Positions 42,649 to 52,354 of a stretch of DNA of 64,000 nt are shown one piece after another; within the stretch, counting starts at the first letter, position 1, and each line of letters opens with the position of its first letter. The notes beneath the pieces are model-generated. The model searched no databases, was not told where the DNA came from, and saw nothing but the letters and a program-made list of their open reading frames with translations. The position numbers and the translations under genes were made by a program. Source of the stretch: Atopobiaceae bacterium (lineage in GTDB: Bacteria; Actinomycetota; Coriobacteriia; Coriobacteriales; Atopobiaceae); contig JAFWKQ010000050.1 in the NCBI GenBank assembly GCA_017545665.1, positions 60,393 to 124,392 on the forward strand, written 5' to 3'.

Positions 42649-43752
42649 ATGCTGACTTATCTCGTTACCGGTGGCGCTGGCTTCATCGGCTCAAATTTCG
42701 TTTTGTATATGCTCCGCAAGCACTCAGATGCGAAGATCGTTAACTTGGATGCGCTTACGTATGCTGGTAACTTGGAGAATCTGAAGTCCGTGGAGGACGA
42801 TCCTCGTTATGTGTTTGTGCATGCCGACATCCGTGATGCTGAGGCAGTCTCCGCAGCACTTGCTAAACACGAGCCCGATTACGTTATCAACTTCGCGGCT
42901 GAGAGCCATGTGGACCGCTCCATAGCGGATCCCGGCATCTTTGCCGATACCAACGTAATGGGTACCGTAAACATGCTCAACTGCTGTCGTGCTGCATGGG
43001 ACGATGGCAAGGGTGGCTTTGGCGAACATCGCTACCTGCAGGTGGGCACCGACGAGGTATACGGAACCTTGGCGATTCCGGAAGCGCTCAACGAGAACGG
43101 CAGCCCTGCCGATCCCGAGCACACCGATTACTTCCGCGAGGACACACCGCTTTCGCCCCATTCGCCCTACAGTGCGTCCAAGACGTCCGCCGACCTGTTC
43201 GTTAAGGCATACCATGACACCTATGGCTTTCCTTCGGTAATCACGCGCTGCTCAAACAACTATGGCCCGTACCAGTTTCCCGAGAAGCTCATTCCGCTCA
43301 TGATCAACAACGCGCTGCACCACAAGGCACTCCCTGTGTATGGTGATGGCCTTAACGTACGCGACTGGCTATATGTGGACGATCACTGCAAGGCCATCGA
43401 CATGGTGGCGCGCGAGGGACGCCTTGGCGAGGTGTACAACGTCGGCGGTCACAACGAGCGTGCAAACATCTATATCGTGAAGACTATCATTGCCGAGGTG
43501 GCAAAGGCTACGGGCGATGAGGCCATAACCGAGGACCTTATCCACTATGTGCAGGATAGGGCGGGTCACGACCGTCGCTATGGAATGGCGCCCGACAAGA
43601 TAAAGGCCGAGTTGGGCTGGTATCCCGAGACTCCATACGAGGAGGGTATCGTGAAGACCATCCGCTGGTATCTGGACAATCCCGAATGGGTTGCCAACGT
43701 TACGAGCGGCGCCTATGCAGACTATTACGATCGTATGTATGCGGGAAAGTAG
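42649..43752 (+). CDS. rmlB: dTDP-glucose 4,6-dehydratase RmlB
   Basis: 367 residues. NAD-binding VTGGAGFIGSNFV, active-site TDEVYGTL (Thr-Asp-Glu), YSASKTSADLF (Y-x3-K), RCSNNYGPYQFPEKLIP and GDGLNVRDWLYVDDH. It makes dTDP-4-keto-6-deoxyglucose, the branch point between rhamnose (RmlC/RmlD) and Fuc4N (WecE). ATG 42649 with RBS AGGAGA. It begins after a 255-base divergent space from the GT2 at 41683, in which I see no further gene. Confidence 0.96.
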   Translation: MLTYLVTGGAGFIGSNFVLYMLRKHSDAKIVNLDALTYAGNLENLKSVEDDPRYVFVHADIRDAEAVSAALAKHEPDYVINFAAESHVDRSIADPGIFADTNVMGTVNMLNCCRAAWDDGKGGFGEHRYLQVGTDEVYGTLAIPEALNENGSPADPEHTDYFREDTPLSPHSPYSASKTSADLFVKAYHDTYGFPSVITRCSNNYGPYQFPEKLIPLMINNALHHKALPVYGDGLNVRDWLYVDDHCKAIDMVAREGRLGEVYNVGGHNERANIYIVKTIIAEVAKATGDEAITEDLIHYVQDRAGHDRRYGMAPDKIKAELGWYPETPYEEGIVKTIRWYLDNPEWVANVTSGAYADYYDRMYAGK

Positions 43753-43795
43753 CTAGCGGCAGGCATCCTGGCTTTGGGTGGAAACGGATATTGCT

Positions 43796-45688
43796 ATGAG
43801 TTCGCGGAGCGCTGAGGAATCGAATTCGGACGTAGATATTGCAGGTCGCATACGTACGTTGTCGCCTCTGCGAATGGCATGCGACCATCCTGTGGTATCG
43901 CTCTGCGTGGTGGTGCTCACAGGCATTCGTGTGCTGCTCGCATGCTGGACTCCGCTCATCTCGAGCATAGGGTCCACGTACGACGATGGCCTTTTGCTGC
44001 AATACGCATACAACATCGTGCAGGGCAACTGGCTCGGTTCCTACAACAACCTTACCCTTGCCAAAAATCCCGGATACGGTCTCTTCGTTGCTGCGTGCTA
44101 TGTACTTCACGTACCGTATCAATTTGCCTATATTGCGTTGTATGTTGTGGCCTGCGCCGTGTGCTGTTTGGCCATAAGAGCGTTTGTTCCATCGCGTACG
44201 ATTCGTGCAATCCTGTTTACCGTTCTGCTGTATGCTCCCGCCTTCTTTACGCTCGACTATTTTCAGCGGATGTATCGCATGGGAATCGTGCTGCCCCTTA
44301 CCATGCTCATCTTTGCCTCGTACATTGGACTGTACTTGCGAAGCGATAAGCCCTTACGATCCGTGCTTCCTTGGGCCATATGTGCGGGCCTGAGCTTGCT
44401 TGGTTTGTGGGCATCTACCGAAAGCGCAATGTGGGTTGTGCCTTTTGTTGCCGTTTGCTCCCTTGTTGTGTTGGGCGAAAGAATTGCCATAAGGCGCAAA
44501 TCCCAGAAGGCTTGGTCGTGGCTTTGCGGCTGGGCCGTAGTGCTTGTGCTTCCAATCGCGTTGTTGGTGGCGGGAAATTCTGCCATACGCGCAACGAACA
44601 ATGCGACCTATGGGGTGTCGATGCTCAACGATCGCTACCAAGGTGGGTTTTCCAGAGCCACGGCTGCAATGATGGGCATAGAGGCAGGAGAGAGGCCCGA
44701 GTTCGTGTGGCTGTCTAATGCCGCACTCGAAAAGGCCATTGAGGTGAGTCCTACGCTTCGGTCCCAGCAAGATCCCATAAAGAAGAACTGGGATGCCGCA
44801 CGTATGAAGATGTCCCTCAAAGAGTTAACGGGCGACCTTTCGTATTGGAACCTACGGCAAGGCTATACTAACGCTGGCGGCTATGTGGATGCGCGTGAGA
44901 CGGATGCTTTTTGGAATGCCGTTGCAGATGAGTTGGAAGAGGCCTATTCCGACGGACGACTTACGAAAAGGAAGGGGCTTTACGTTTCCTCGACTACCGA
45001 CCCCATTCCTTGGAATGGCATTCCCGCCCAAATGTTTAAGACGATTAAGCAAATCGCAAAGTTTTGCCTGCATAAGCCCATGACGCAACAGATCATTGCC
45101 TCAAGCAAGGATCCTGCCGCAGGTACTGGCACGTTGGAGGACCAGCAGCGTGCGCTCGAGCTCGTGGGAGGCAACGCGCTCATGGGCGGTGAGCCACAGA
45201 AGAAGACGACTGAGGCAGACCAAAAGAACGACGTGCTCAATCCTGAGGTGCTAAGCGCAGGTGCGTTGGCGCTTGACGTGGATCATTATATTGGAGCCAT
45301 AGGCTCACGTGTTGGAATGCTGTTGGCATGCGGGTTGGTGGTGGCTTTGCCTTACGTCCTGTATCTGCTTTTTGTAAAACAAGGTGCGGACCGCTGGAAG
45401 TTCGTGCTTGTTTTGGCGGCCCTCTTGCTCAGTGGGTTCCTCTTGGTGTTTTCGGTCACTTGGTCGACGAACTACGTTTGGGCGGCGTCACATCGCATAC
45501 ACGACTGGGCAACCTTCTCGTATTGCGCTCCCTTCTATGCATTGCTCATGATGATCGAATGCATAGTCTACGGAAAGCTTGTGACTCTTTTCGTCCATGC
45601 AAGGCAGGGGAGGTCAAACGAGCAATCCTACGAGCGAAGCGTGGGAAGCGACAAAGAGAATAGGCGCGGGAAGCACATGAAAAGATAG
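43796..45688 (+). CDS. Large polytopic membrane protein, GT-C-like shape
   Basis: About 630 residues, ten or more membrane helices. The first outward loop (SSIGSTYDDGLLLQYAYNIVQGNW) has adjacent Asp residues, as in GT-C enzymes. A long extracellular stretch (about 270-480) follows, then three to four helices and a basic tail. I do not recognise a family. The start is uncertain: ATG 43796 or GTG 43778, neither with a strong RBS. Its last 61 bases overlap the convergent GT2 gene, so the hydrophilic tail may be a late extension. Confidence 0.72.
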   Translation: MSSRSAEESNSDVDIAGRIRTLSPLRMACDHPVVSLCVVVLTGIRVLLACWTPLISSIGSTYDDGLLLQYAYNIVQGNWLGSYNNLTLAKNPGYGLFVAACYVLHVPYQFAYIALYVVACAVCCLAIRAFVPSRTIRAILFTVLLYAPAFFTLDYFQRMYRMGIVLPLTMLIFASYIGLYLRSDKPLRSVLPWAICAGLSLLGLWASTESAMWVVPFVAVCSLVVLGERIAIRRKSQKAWSWLCGWAVVLVLPIALLVAGNSAIRATNNATYGVSMLNDRYQGGFSRATAAMMGIEAGERPEFVWLSNAALEKAIEVSPTLRSQQDPIKKNWDAARMKMSLKELTGDLSYWNLRQGYTNAGGYVDARETDAFWNAVADELEEAYSDGRLTKRKGLYVSSTTDPIPWNGIPAQMFKTIKQIAKFCLHKPMTQQIIASSKDPAAGTGTLEDQQRALELVGGNALMGGEPQKKTTEADQKNDVLNPEVLSAGALALDVDHYIGAIGSRVGMLLACGLVVALPYVLYLLFVKQGADRWKFVLVLAALLLSGFLLVFSVTWSTNYVWAASHRIHDWATFSYCAPFYALLMMIECIVYGKLVTLFVHARQGRSNEQSYERSVGSDKENRRGKHMKR

Positions 45689-46608
45689 CCGCGCATGCGC
45701 ATTTCCCTTGAGGGAACGTGCGGGGCGACTATGCGATAGAGCATGCGGTAGGTTGCCTGTGCGTTGCGAACGGTCTTGGCGTCCTCTTCCGTTCGTATGG
45801 CACGCTGCGCAACCGCAATCGCACCTATTGTCCTTAGCAATGCGCTGCTTGCCCATCCGTATTGGTCCTTGCCAATAAAGTACCGGCATTTGTAGAAGTT
45901 GCTCTCTGCCTGCTCGATAAACCGTACGCCTTGATCGGTACCCATGATGCTTCCCGAGCGCTGCAGATAGAAGTACAGGACGTCCGAGACGGCTACGATG
46001 CGCTTACAGTTAGAGATAACGTCGCAAAGTATGTACTCGTCCTCATAGAGCCTTCCCTCCGCATAGCGCAGTGTTGAGAAGATGCTTCTCTTATAGAGTT
46101 TGTTCCAGGCAACGACTGCGGCGCTCGCCCCTGTGGGCACCGAACTCGAACCCTCAACAAAATAGCGCCCCCAAAAGCCCTCCGTAGACATGATTCCAGG
46201 GTCGAGCGAAATGGTGCCGAGCCTTTGGCGGCTCTCATCCACAAGGTCGAACGCGCAGAGTGCCAAGTCGGCGTCTGAGCTCGTTATGGCGTTGTATAGG
46301 GTCTCGATGTAGCAAGGGTCCACGTAGTCATCGCTGTCCACAAAAGCGATATAGGTGCCCTCCGCGACGTCTATGCCAGCGTTTCTTGCCGAGGACAAAC
46401 CCCCATTTGGCTTGTGGACAACTCGAACGTGCTCGTTTTTCTTCGCATAGCAATCGCACAGATCGGGGGAATGGTCGGTTGATCCGTCATCGACGAGGAT
46501 GATTTCAAGGTCGGTATACGTTTGCGCTAAAAGGCTATCCACGCAAGTGGGGAGGTAGCGCTCGACGTTGTATACCGGAACGACGATCGAGACGAGGTCC
46601 TGTGCCAT
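45628..46608 (-). CDS. GT2 glycosyltransferase
   Basis: 326 residues, classic inverting GT2: VSIVVPVYNVERYLPTCVDSL, ILVDDGSTDHSPDLCD, AFVDSDDYVDPCY (DxD), and EDEYILCD for the catalytic base. Homologues add hexoses or rhamnose to capsule repeat units. ATG 46608 follows GGAG by eight bases; 46626 is less likely. The 3' end overlaps the convergent membrane-protein gene by 61 bases. Lies downstream of the flippase on the same strand. Confidence 0.9.
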   Translation of the reverse strand: MAQDLVSIVVPVYNVERYLPTCVDSLLAQTYTDLEIILVDDGSTDHSPDLCDCYAKKNEHVRVVHKPNGGLSSARNAGIDVAEGTYIAFVDSDDYVDPCYIETLYNAITSSDADLALCAFDLVDESRQRLGTISLDPGIMSTEGFWGRYFVEGSSSVPTGASAAVVAWNKLYKRSIFSTLRYAEGRLYEDEYILCDVISNCKRIVAVSDVLYFYLQRSGSIMGTDQGVRFIEQAESNFYKCRYFIGKDQYGWASSALLRTIGAIAVAQRAIRTEEDAKTVRNAQATYRMLYRIVAPHVPSREMRMRGYLFMCFPRLFSLSLPTLRS

Positions 46609-46723
46609 GTGTGCACTCCAAACCATGTGAGCTTTTTTGGGCTTTGCATGCTAGTATACCTCCCTGAAAAAGGAGTCGAAGCCATCTATCATCCTCGGAC
46701 TTCTGGAGCCGGCGTCATGCGGA

Positions 46724-48211
46724 TCAAGATTGACCTTGGGTTTGACCACGACGTTCGGCAAGTTTCTGAGCGGCGGATTCAACCAAATACCTATACGACT
46801 CGATGTCAAAGAGTTTAGATAGACCAACATATATCGCAATTCCTAAAACCACTTTAACTACCAGGCTGATTAGTACGTTGTGGATTGGCAGCGGAACAAA
46901 ATATGCGGCTGCGGCCATCACGAGCGCACATCCAAATGAGGGTAGGATATCAAGCAGCTGCGTATGGATGTCGTAGTCAAGATAACGCTTGAGCTGTAAT
47001 ACGTTTACGGCTGTGCCATATAGCTCGTAGAGAGCCATGGTAACTGCAATGGCCATGGTTCCCTTAAGCACGCCAACCACAAGTAGAAGCACATATATGG
47101 GCTTCTTAATAAACTCGAGGCGGAGCACGACGTCGCTGCGACCAATTGCCTTGAGCGCCTGGAGTGGTATGACGCCAAGCACGCCAATGGTTAGGCCCAG
47201 GGAGAGAATCTGCAGGTATGGCACGCACTCAAGCCACTTTTCGGTAAAGAGCAGCACCACGATGTCTGAGGCTGCGGCTGCCATGCCCAAAAGAAGTGGT
47301 GCGGTTACATACGACATGACCTGCATGCAACGTCGGCAGATTTGCCGTACTGCGCCAACATCGTCTCCCTCGTTGGACATAACGGGGAACAGTACCCCCA
47401 TAACTGCCGATCCTAGGTTTTGGGTTATGAGTTGCGGAAGTTGCTGTCCCTTGTTGTAGAACGCCAAGTCTGCGGGCGTGTAGAACTTGCCAACAATAAG
47501 GGACCTCAGCTGCCCAAAGAATGTGCCGCTTAGGTCGGCGGCGAGCACCTTCCACCCATAGCTCATGAGTGGCTTTGCAGCTGACCACGAAAAGAGGAGG
47601 CGTGGTCGCCACGGAACGGTAATGAAAAGGACGATTGCATCCAGAATGGTGTCGGCAAAGTACTGTGCGATGAGCGCCCATACGCCAAAGCCTGCCATGG
47701 CCATGGCGACTCCAATAATGCCCGAGGCAAGCGTGCCAATTAGAGAAGACCAAAAGAACCGTTTGAAGAGCAGGTGGCGTGAGACATAGGCATGCTGGAT
47801 CGCCCCAAAGGCGCTGAGGGGAATCCTCAGCGCAAACACCCTTAGAATCAGGCAGAGGGACGGCTGAGCATAGAAGTCGGCGATAAAGGGCGCAAGGAGA
47901 AACAGGATTCCGTAGAGGATGCACGAACAGGCAAGGCTGCAGTAGAACATGGTTGAGAAGTCCAGCTCATCCGCATCCTTCTTCTGAATGAGTGCGGTGG
48001 CAAATCCGCTCGTCACAAAGGTGTTTGCGAGCGTGATAAACACGAGCACCATGGCAATGATGCCGTAGTCGCTCGGTGACAATAGGCGCGAAAGAACCAC
48101 CGAGACGACAAACGAGACAATCTGCGTGGTAACCCTCTCGCCAAATGTCCAGAAAAGTCCCGTTACCACTGAGTCTCTTGTTTTGTGTGACCGCTCCTGC
48201 TGACGACTCAT
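46724..48211 (-). CDS. wzx: Wzx-type polysaccharide flippase (MOP superfamily)
   Basis: 495 residues with about fourteen membrane helices. The N terminus (VVTGLFWTFGERVTTQIVSFVVSVVLSRLLSP-like, then DYGIIAMVLVF) and internal pattern match WzxC/TuaB lipid-linked oligosaccharide flippases. It would move undecaprenyl-diphosphate-linked repeat units across the membrane. No Wzy or Wzz is recognised in the window. ATG 48211 with GGGA five bases upstream. The GT2 at 45628 follows in the same direction. Confidence 0.9.
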   Translation of the reverse strand: MSRQQERSHKTRDSVVTGLFWTFGERVTTQIVSFVVSVVLSRLLSPSDYGIIAMVLVFITLANTFVTSGFATALIQKKDADELDFSTMFYCSLACSCILYGILFLLAPFIADFYAQPSLCLILRVFALRIPLSAFGAIQHAYVSRHLLFKRFFWSSLIGTLASGIIGVAMAMAGFGVWALIAQYFADTILDAIVLFITVPWRPRLLFSWSAAKPLMSYGWKVLAADLSGTFFGQLRSLIVGKFYTPADLAFYNKGQQLPQLITQNLGSAVMGVLFPVMSNEGDDVGAVRQICRRCMQVMSYVTAPLLLGMAAAASDIVVLLFTEKWLECVPYLQILSLGLTIGVLGVIPLQALKAIGRSDVVLRLEFIKKPIYVLLLVVGVLKGTMAIAVTMALYELYGTAVNVLQLKRYLDYDIHTQLLDILPSFGCALVMAAAAYFVPLPIHNVLISLVVKVVLGIAIYVGLSKLFDIESYRYLVESAAQKLAERRGQTQGQS

Positions 48212-48315
48212 TATTTCCCATGCGGTAGAATATTTGCTAGTGAGACAATGATACGTGTAGCGCTTGCCGCCATTCCAATAAATAGAAAAAGCGCATCAAG
48301 CACAATCTTTGAGTC

Positions 48316-49260
48316 ATGGTTAGAAAGCGAGGCATGATGAGCTCAACAATAGGCAATGTATATAGGGCCATTAAAAACAAGCACTTCCGCGCCTCTCTGG
48401 TAGCGGAGTACCATAGAAGGCAACGCATCCTATATGTTGACTCCCGAGAGCTCCGTGACATTATTTATGACAAGCGGTTTCACAGAACACTTTGGAAAAA
48501 GTACGGACCATCCTCCTTATCGAAATACGCACCACCCGTTGAAGAGCCGCCCCACCCCATTCCCATTTGGATGTGTTGGTTTCAGGGCTTTGAGAGCGCT
48601 CCTCCCATAGTTCGTGCGTGCAGGCGTTCGTTTGAGAGAGCAATGCCAAAGGACACGTATTTAAGATGTGTTAGCCTCGATGACGTGCGACAGCTATGCA
48701 ACATCCCAGACTCGATATGGGATAAATACGAGCGTGGCGTAATACCCAATGCGCACCTTTCGGATATCGTAAGGCTTGAATTGCTCATAAAGTATGGTGG
48801 AGTCTGGGCGGATGCAACGGTATTCCGTTCGCCGCTTGAAGGCAACAATTCCCTTCCATCGTATATGACAAGAGAGCATTTGTTTATGTATGCAAATGCC
48901 ATGAGTGCGAATTCCGCTATCGTGACGTCCAGTTGGTTTATCTATGCGACTCCCCAGCATCCTCTGTTGATGCTTACGCGCGATCTTATATATAACTACT
49001 GGTCCAAAGAAAATCTCCTGCTCCGTTACTTTACCTTCCATATTTGCTTTACGGAGGCGTGTGCACGACTGCCTCAATACTGGACGGTTCCGACTGTTAG
49101 CAACGTGCCGCCTCATTTGCTGGGGAAAGAGTTGGAAAGACCTTACGACGCTACGAGATGGAACGAGCTGTGCCAAATGAGCGCCTTTCACAAGTTGACC
49201 CATCATCGTGATGCATACGACTCGCAATCAATATATGAGCACTTGGTAAACTTGGACTAG
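48316..49260 (+). CDS. Capsular polysaccharide synthesis-type glycosyltransferase (GT32-like)
   Basis: 314 residues. IPIWMCWFQGFESAPPIVRAC and AHLSDIVRLELLIKYGGVWADATV are landmarks of the Caps_synth/GT32-like group, with the D-x-D equivalent in GGVWADAT. Cytoplasmic, acting on nucleotide sugars. Start either ATG 48316 or ATG 48337, the latter with GAGG four bases before it. Divergent from wzx. It shows more AT-rich codons than the neighbours on either side. Confidence 0.85.
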   Translation: MVRKRGMMSSTIGNVYRAIKNKHFRASLVAEYHRRQRILYVDSRELRDIIYDKRFHRTLWKKYGPSSLSKYAPPVEEPPHPIPIWMCWFQGFESAPPIVRACRRSFERAMPKDTYLRCVSLDDVRQLCNIPDSIWDKYERGVIPNAHLSDIVRLELLIKYGGVWADATVFRSPLEGNNSLPSYMTREHLFMYANAMSANSAIVTSSWFIYATPQHPLLMLTRDLIYNYWSKENLLLRYFTFHICFTEACARLPQYWTVPTVSNVPPHLLGKELERPYDATRWNELCQMSAFHKLTHHRDAYDSQSIYEHLVNLD

Positions 49261-49332
49261 TTGGGTCGACGGTATAGAGCGTGGTGTCGGACTCATGCAT
49301 GCTTGGGTTTGGCGCAAGGGGGTGCGGTTGGA

Positions 49333-50319
49333 ATGCCTGGTCTCAAATCACTCATAGCGCTGTATAGCGCATCCCGAAAACGACTGCCCCTGACGCTGTG
49401 GTTGCACGAAAAGCGAAAGGACGGGACCGACGGTCTGGGATATAGAATCGTCGTTATTGTGCCTGCAATAGCATACGGGATTGCGCGTAACGTCTTTTGT
49501 CGAAAGGCCCCTCATGAGGTGGCGCACAATGTTGTGGTGGTTGCCATCATCAAGAACGAAGGCAGCTACCTAAAAGAATGGGTTGAGTACCATCGGCTTT
49601 TGGGAATCGACCGCTTTTACCTGTATGACAACGAAAGCACCGACAATACGCGTGAGGTGCTTGTTCCCTATGTGGAAGACGGCCTGGTGGTGCTCAGAAG
49701 CATGGCCGGGTCCGCTCGGCAGATGGATGCCTACAACGATGCCCTGAACCGATACGGAAAGAGCTGCAAGTACATGGCGTTCATAGATGCCGATGAGTTT
49801 ATTGCCGTAGACGATGTGCCATTGGAAGATTACTTGGATCAAAAGCTCGTGGGTCCGGTTGGTGGGCTTTCCCTCAATTGGCTGGTCTTTGGTTCTTCGG
49901 GTAAGACGACCCATGAAGAAGGCCTTGTTACCGAACGTTTTGCAAGGCGAGCGCACTACAGTCACGAGAAAAACCGCCACATCAAGCAGATCTGCAAGCC
50001 ATATACCGTCTTGGGGACGCACAATCCTCACTACTGTCGCTTCCTTTGGGGTTTCTATGCCGTTGACGTGTGGGGTCGACGTACGTCAGGCTCCATGAGC
50101 GATGAGCTTCCCTCCGTGCCTTTTCCGCGAATCCAACACTATTTTTGCAAGTCGCTGGAGGAGTATAAGGAAAAGCGCGCACGTGGATGTGCCGATGAGC
50201 GCGACATGCGGCCCATGGACGATTTTTATGAGCATGACTGCAACGACGTGGAAGACGTGACTTTGGCGTCGAGGGCAGACGAGTTGCGCCAAGCATGTGG
50301 ACTTGTTGGCAAGGCATAG
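49333..50319 (+). CDS. GT92-family (DUF23) glycosyltransferase
   Basis: 328 residues. VVVVAIIKNEGSYLKEWVEYH, FYLYDNESTDNT and AFIDADEFI (D-x-D) are typical of GT92/GT2-like transferases; C-terminal IQHYFCKSLEEY with the catalytic-region His. ATG 49333 has AAGGGGG nine bases upstream. The frame runs back to a TTG at 49261 right after the previous stop, without homology. Converges on the GT2 at 50375. Confidence 0.85.
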   Translation: MPGLKSLIALYSASRKRLPLTLWLHEKRKDGTDGLGYRIVVIVPAIAYGIARNVFCRKAPHEVAHNVVVVAIIKNEGSYLKEWVEYHRLLGIDRFYLYDNESTDNTREVLVPYVEDGLVVLRSMAGSARQMDAYNDALNRYGKSCKYMAFIDADEFIAVDDVPLEDYLDQKLVGPVGGLSLNWLVFGSSGKTTHEEGLVTERFARRAHYSHEKNRHIKQICKPYTVLGTHNPHYCRFLWGFYAVDVWGRRTSGSMSDELPSVPFPRIQHYFCKSLEEYKEKRARGCADERDMRPMDDFYEHDCNDVEDVTLASRADELRQACGLVGKA

Positions 50320-50374
50320 CTGCGGCTGGTCGTAAAGACGCACATCCTAAGGAATCTAGCTTGGGGATTGCGTA

Positions 50375-51331
50375 CTATTTGTCGCCAAGGGGGTAGTCCT
50401 CCATCTGCATGAAGAAAAGTATGATGGCCTCACCGGCCTTGCGTAGGGCCCCTCTTTTCCATGCGTGGCCTTCTATCATGCGTGGTATGCGCAGCACGCG
50501 CGGCACGTCATAAACCGAAATGAGGGCAGAAATCTTCCGTTGGTCGGATTGGCTTAGTTGGTCGTAGTACACTTCGGAGAAAGACCTTGCCAATTTGATA
50601 AGCCTTAGGATGCTTGTGTAGGCGGTTTTGTATGCGCGTAGGGTGCCTACCATCGTAAAGCTGGCAGAACCTACCGAATTGGAATCGTGCTGCCTATAGA
50701 GACTCGTTATCTCGTCAACGTGCCCGATGCGCCCGAAGGCTCCCGCCACCATGCTTATCCACCAATCGTGCATGCGCATGGGTTGGTCTATGGGTGTCTC
50801 CAGCGTCTTTTCCCTAAGAGGCTGGTTGATCATAATGGTGCAGCCTGCTGCCACGGGCGCTGCCATAAGCTGCATGAGATCGCAGCGGGTGGGGTCAATG
50901 TTCATCTGACGCTCGAAAGACGGATGCAGAATCTCGAGATCGCTGTTGACCACGGCCATATCGGTAAACACCATAAGGGGAACCGAGGCCCCGTGCTCCT
51001 CTTCGAGCTCTTTCATCCTGCGTAGGGTTACCTCCACCTTGTTTGGGAGCCATACGTCATCTTGATCGGAGAACATGCAATACGGCGCCGTGGAGTGACG
51101 TAGGAGATACATGAAGTTTCTCGACGCGCTGCCAAAAGGCTTCTCATGCTTTAGAAGATGAATGCGATCGTCAAATCGCATGTATTCATCAATGATGTTT
51201 AAGGTGGTATCGGTGGAACCGTCATCGGAGATGTACAGATTCCAATCTTGGTAAGTCTGAACGAGTATGGATTCGATTTGCTCGCGTATAAAGCGTTCGC
51301 CTTCATAAGTAGCTAGAAGTATGTCAATCAA
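50375..51331 (-). CDS. GT2 rhamnosyltransferase-like
   Basis: 318 residues. IDILLATYEGERFIREQIESI, YISDDGSTDTTLNII, FSDQDDVWLPNKVE (D-x-D) are the features of RgpB/RfbF-type alpha-rhamnosyltransferases, a good match for the dTDP-Rha genes. The start is TTG 51331: the GT2 fold begins at residue 2, so no ATG further downstream can be right. Shares an AT-rich 115-base divergent region with the next gene. Confidence 0.87.
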   Translation of the reverse strand: MIDILLATYEGERFIREQIESILVQTYQDWNLYISDDGSTDTTLNIIDEYMRFDDRIHLLKHEKPFGSASRNFMYLLRHSTAPYCMFSDQDDVWLPNKVEVTLRRMKELEEEHGASVPLMVFTDMAVVNSDLEILHPSFERQMNIDPTRCDLMQLMAAPVAAGCTIMINQPLREKTLETPIDQPMRMHDWWISMVAGAFGRIGHVDEITSLYRQHDSNSVGSASFTMVGTLRAYKTAYTSILRLIKLARSFSEVYYDQLSQSDQRKISALISVYDVPRVLRIPRMIEGHAWKRGALRKAGEAIILFFMQMEDYPLGDK

Positions 51332-51446
51332 TTTGTATCCAAGCTCCAGTCTTTTAAACAGCTATACTAATAGTACTCTATTCTAAAGCCTATAGCGCAT
51401 GCGTGGTGATAGAGTACGATTTATACGGTGCCTCATGGGGAGCAAT
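51332..51446. promoter_or_regulatory. AT-rich divergent control region
   Basis: Between two oppositely directed glycosyltransferase genes. TATACT (51363-51368) and other AT-rich hexamers occur, but no -35 at the right distance is convincing on either strand. Promoters for both genes must lie here. Confidence 0.4.
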
Positions 51447-52331
51447 ATGAAGGTATTTGCTGGAATAGTGACATACAACCCAGACATATCTGGCTTGGAG
51501 CAAAACCTACGGGCAATCTTGCCGCAAGTGGAAAAGACAATCGTTTTTGACAATGGCTCAAGTGAGGTAGATAAGATAACCCGTTCGATTGAGACGATTG
51601 CAGGCTCTTCCCGCGCGTGTTTGATTGCTCACGGCCGTAACGCGGGTATGGCCAAGGCGCTAAACAGGATATGCGAAGAGGCGTTAAAGTGTGGTGTGAG
51701 CCACGTACTCTTCCTCGACCAAGATACCATCGCGTGCGACGGACTCGTTGAAGGTCTTTTGGGCAATATGCACGAGGATGTGGGAATTGCGTCGCCGCGC
51801 ATAGTGGACAGGAACGACGTCGAGGAAGAGTCCTATACGGGTGTCACGGAAGAACTCTCTCGCGCGATCACGGCTGGTTCGCTGGTTAATCTCCATGCCT
51901 GGCGCGCGGTGGGAGGATACGACGAAGGCCTCTTCGTTGATTGGGTGGACTACGAGTTTTGTGATAACCTGCGCGTTCGTTCATATCGCATTGTTCGGGT
52001 AAATACCGTCACCGTGTTGCATGAGTTGGGTAAGAAAGAATTCAAAGGTGTTGGCTGGACGTTCAGCTGGAGCCGAGGGTTCTACCGTGCGCCAATATAT
52101 AGAAACGAGAGATCGCTTGTGCGGCGTTACGACCTCATGCGTGGCCATGGCTATGCAACGTATAAGTATAAGAAGACCTCCGTCTGGCGCGAGGAAGCAT
52201 GGCTTACTGTGGTGGATATACTTCATAACCTTATGTATGAAAAAAAGAGGCTTCAGTTCGTGAAAGCTGCCGCCCAAGGATTTATTGACGGACGAAGAGC
52301 CGCAAAAGACGGTATACGTCTGAAAGGCTAA
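51447..52331 (+). CDS. GT2 rhamnosyltransferase, RfbF-like
   Basis: 294 residues. FAGIVTYNPDISGLEQNL, TIVFDNGSS, LFLDQDTIACDGL and DWVDYEFCDNL match dTDP-rhamnosyltransferases of the RfbF type, including the D-W-V-D-Y-E-F-C stretch. ATG 51447 with GGGGAG five bases upstream; ATG 51399 is unlikely. Precedes licD by 23 bases, so the two are probably one transcript. Confidence 0.9.
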   Translation: MKVFAGIVTYNPDISGLEQNLRAILPQVEKTIVFDNGSSEVDKITRSIETIAGSSRACLIAHGRNAGMAKALNRICEEALKCGVSHVLFLDQDTIACDGLVEGLLGNMHEDVGIASPRIVDRNDVEEESYTGVTEELSRAITAGSLVNLHAWRAVGGYDEGLFVDWVDYEFCDNLRVRSYRIVRVNTVTVLHELGKKEFKGVGWTFSWSRGFYRAPIYRNERSLVRRYDLMRGHGYATYKYKKTSVWREEAWLTVVDILHNLMYEKKRLQFVKAAAQGFIDGRRAAKDGIRLKG

Positions 52332-52354
52332 CAAAGAGAAGGCTGTGAGATGCA

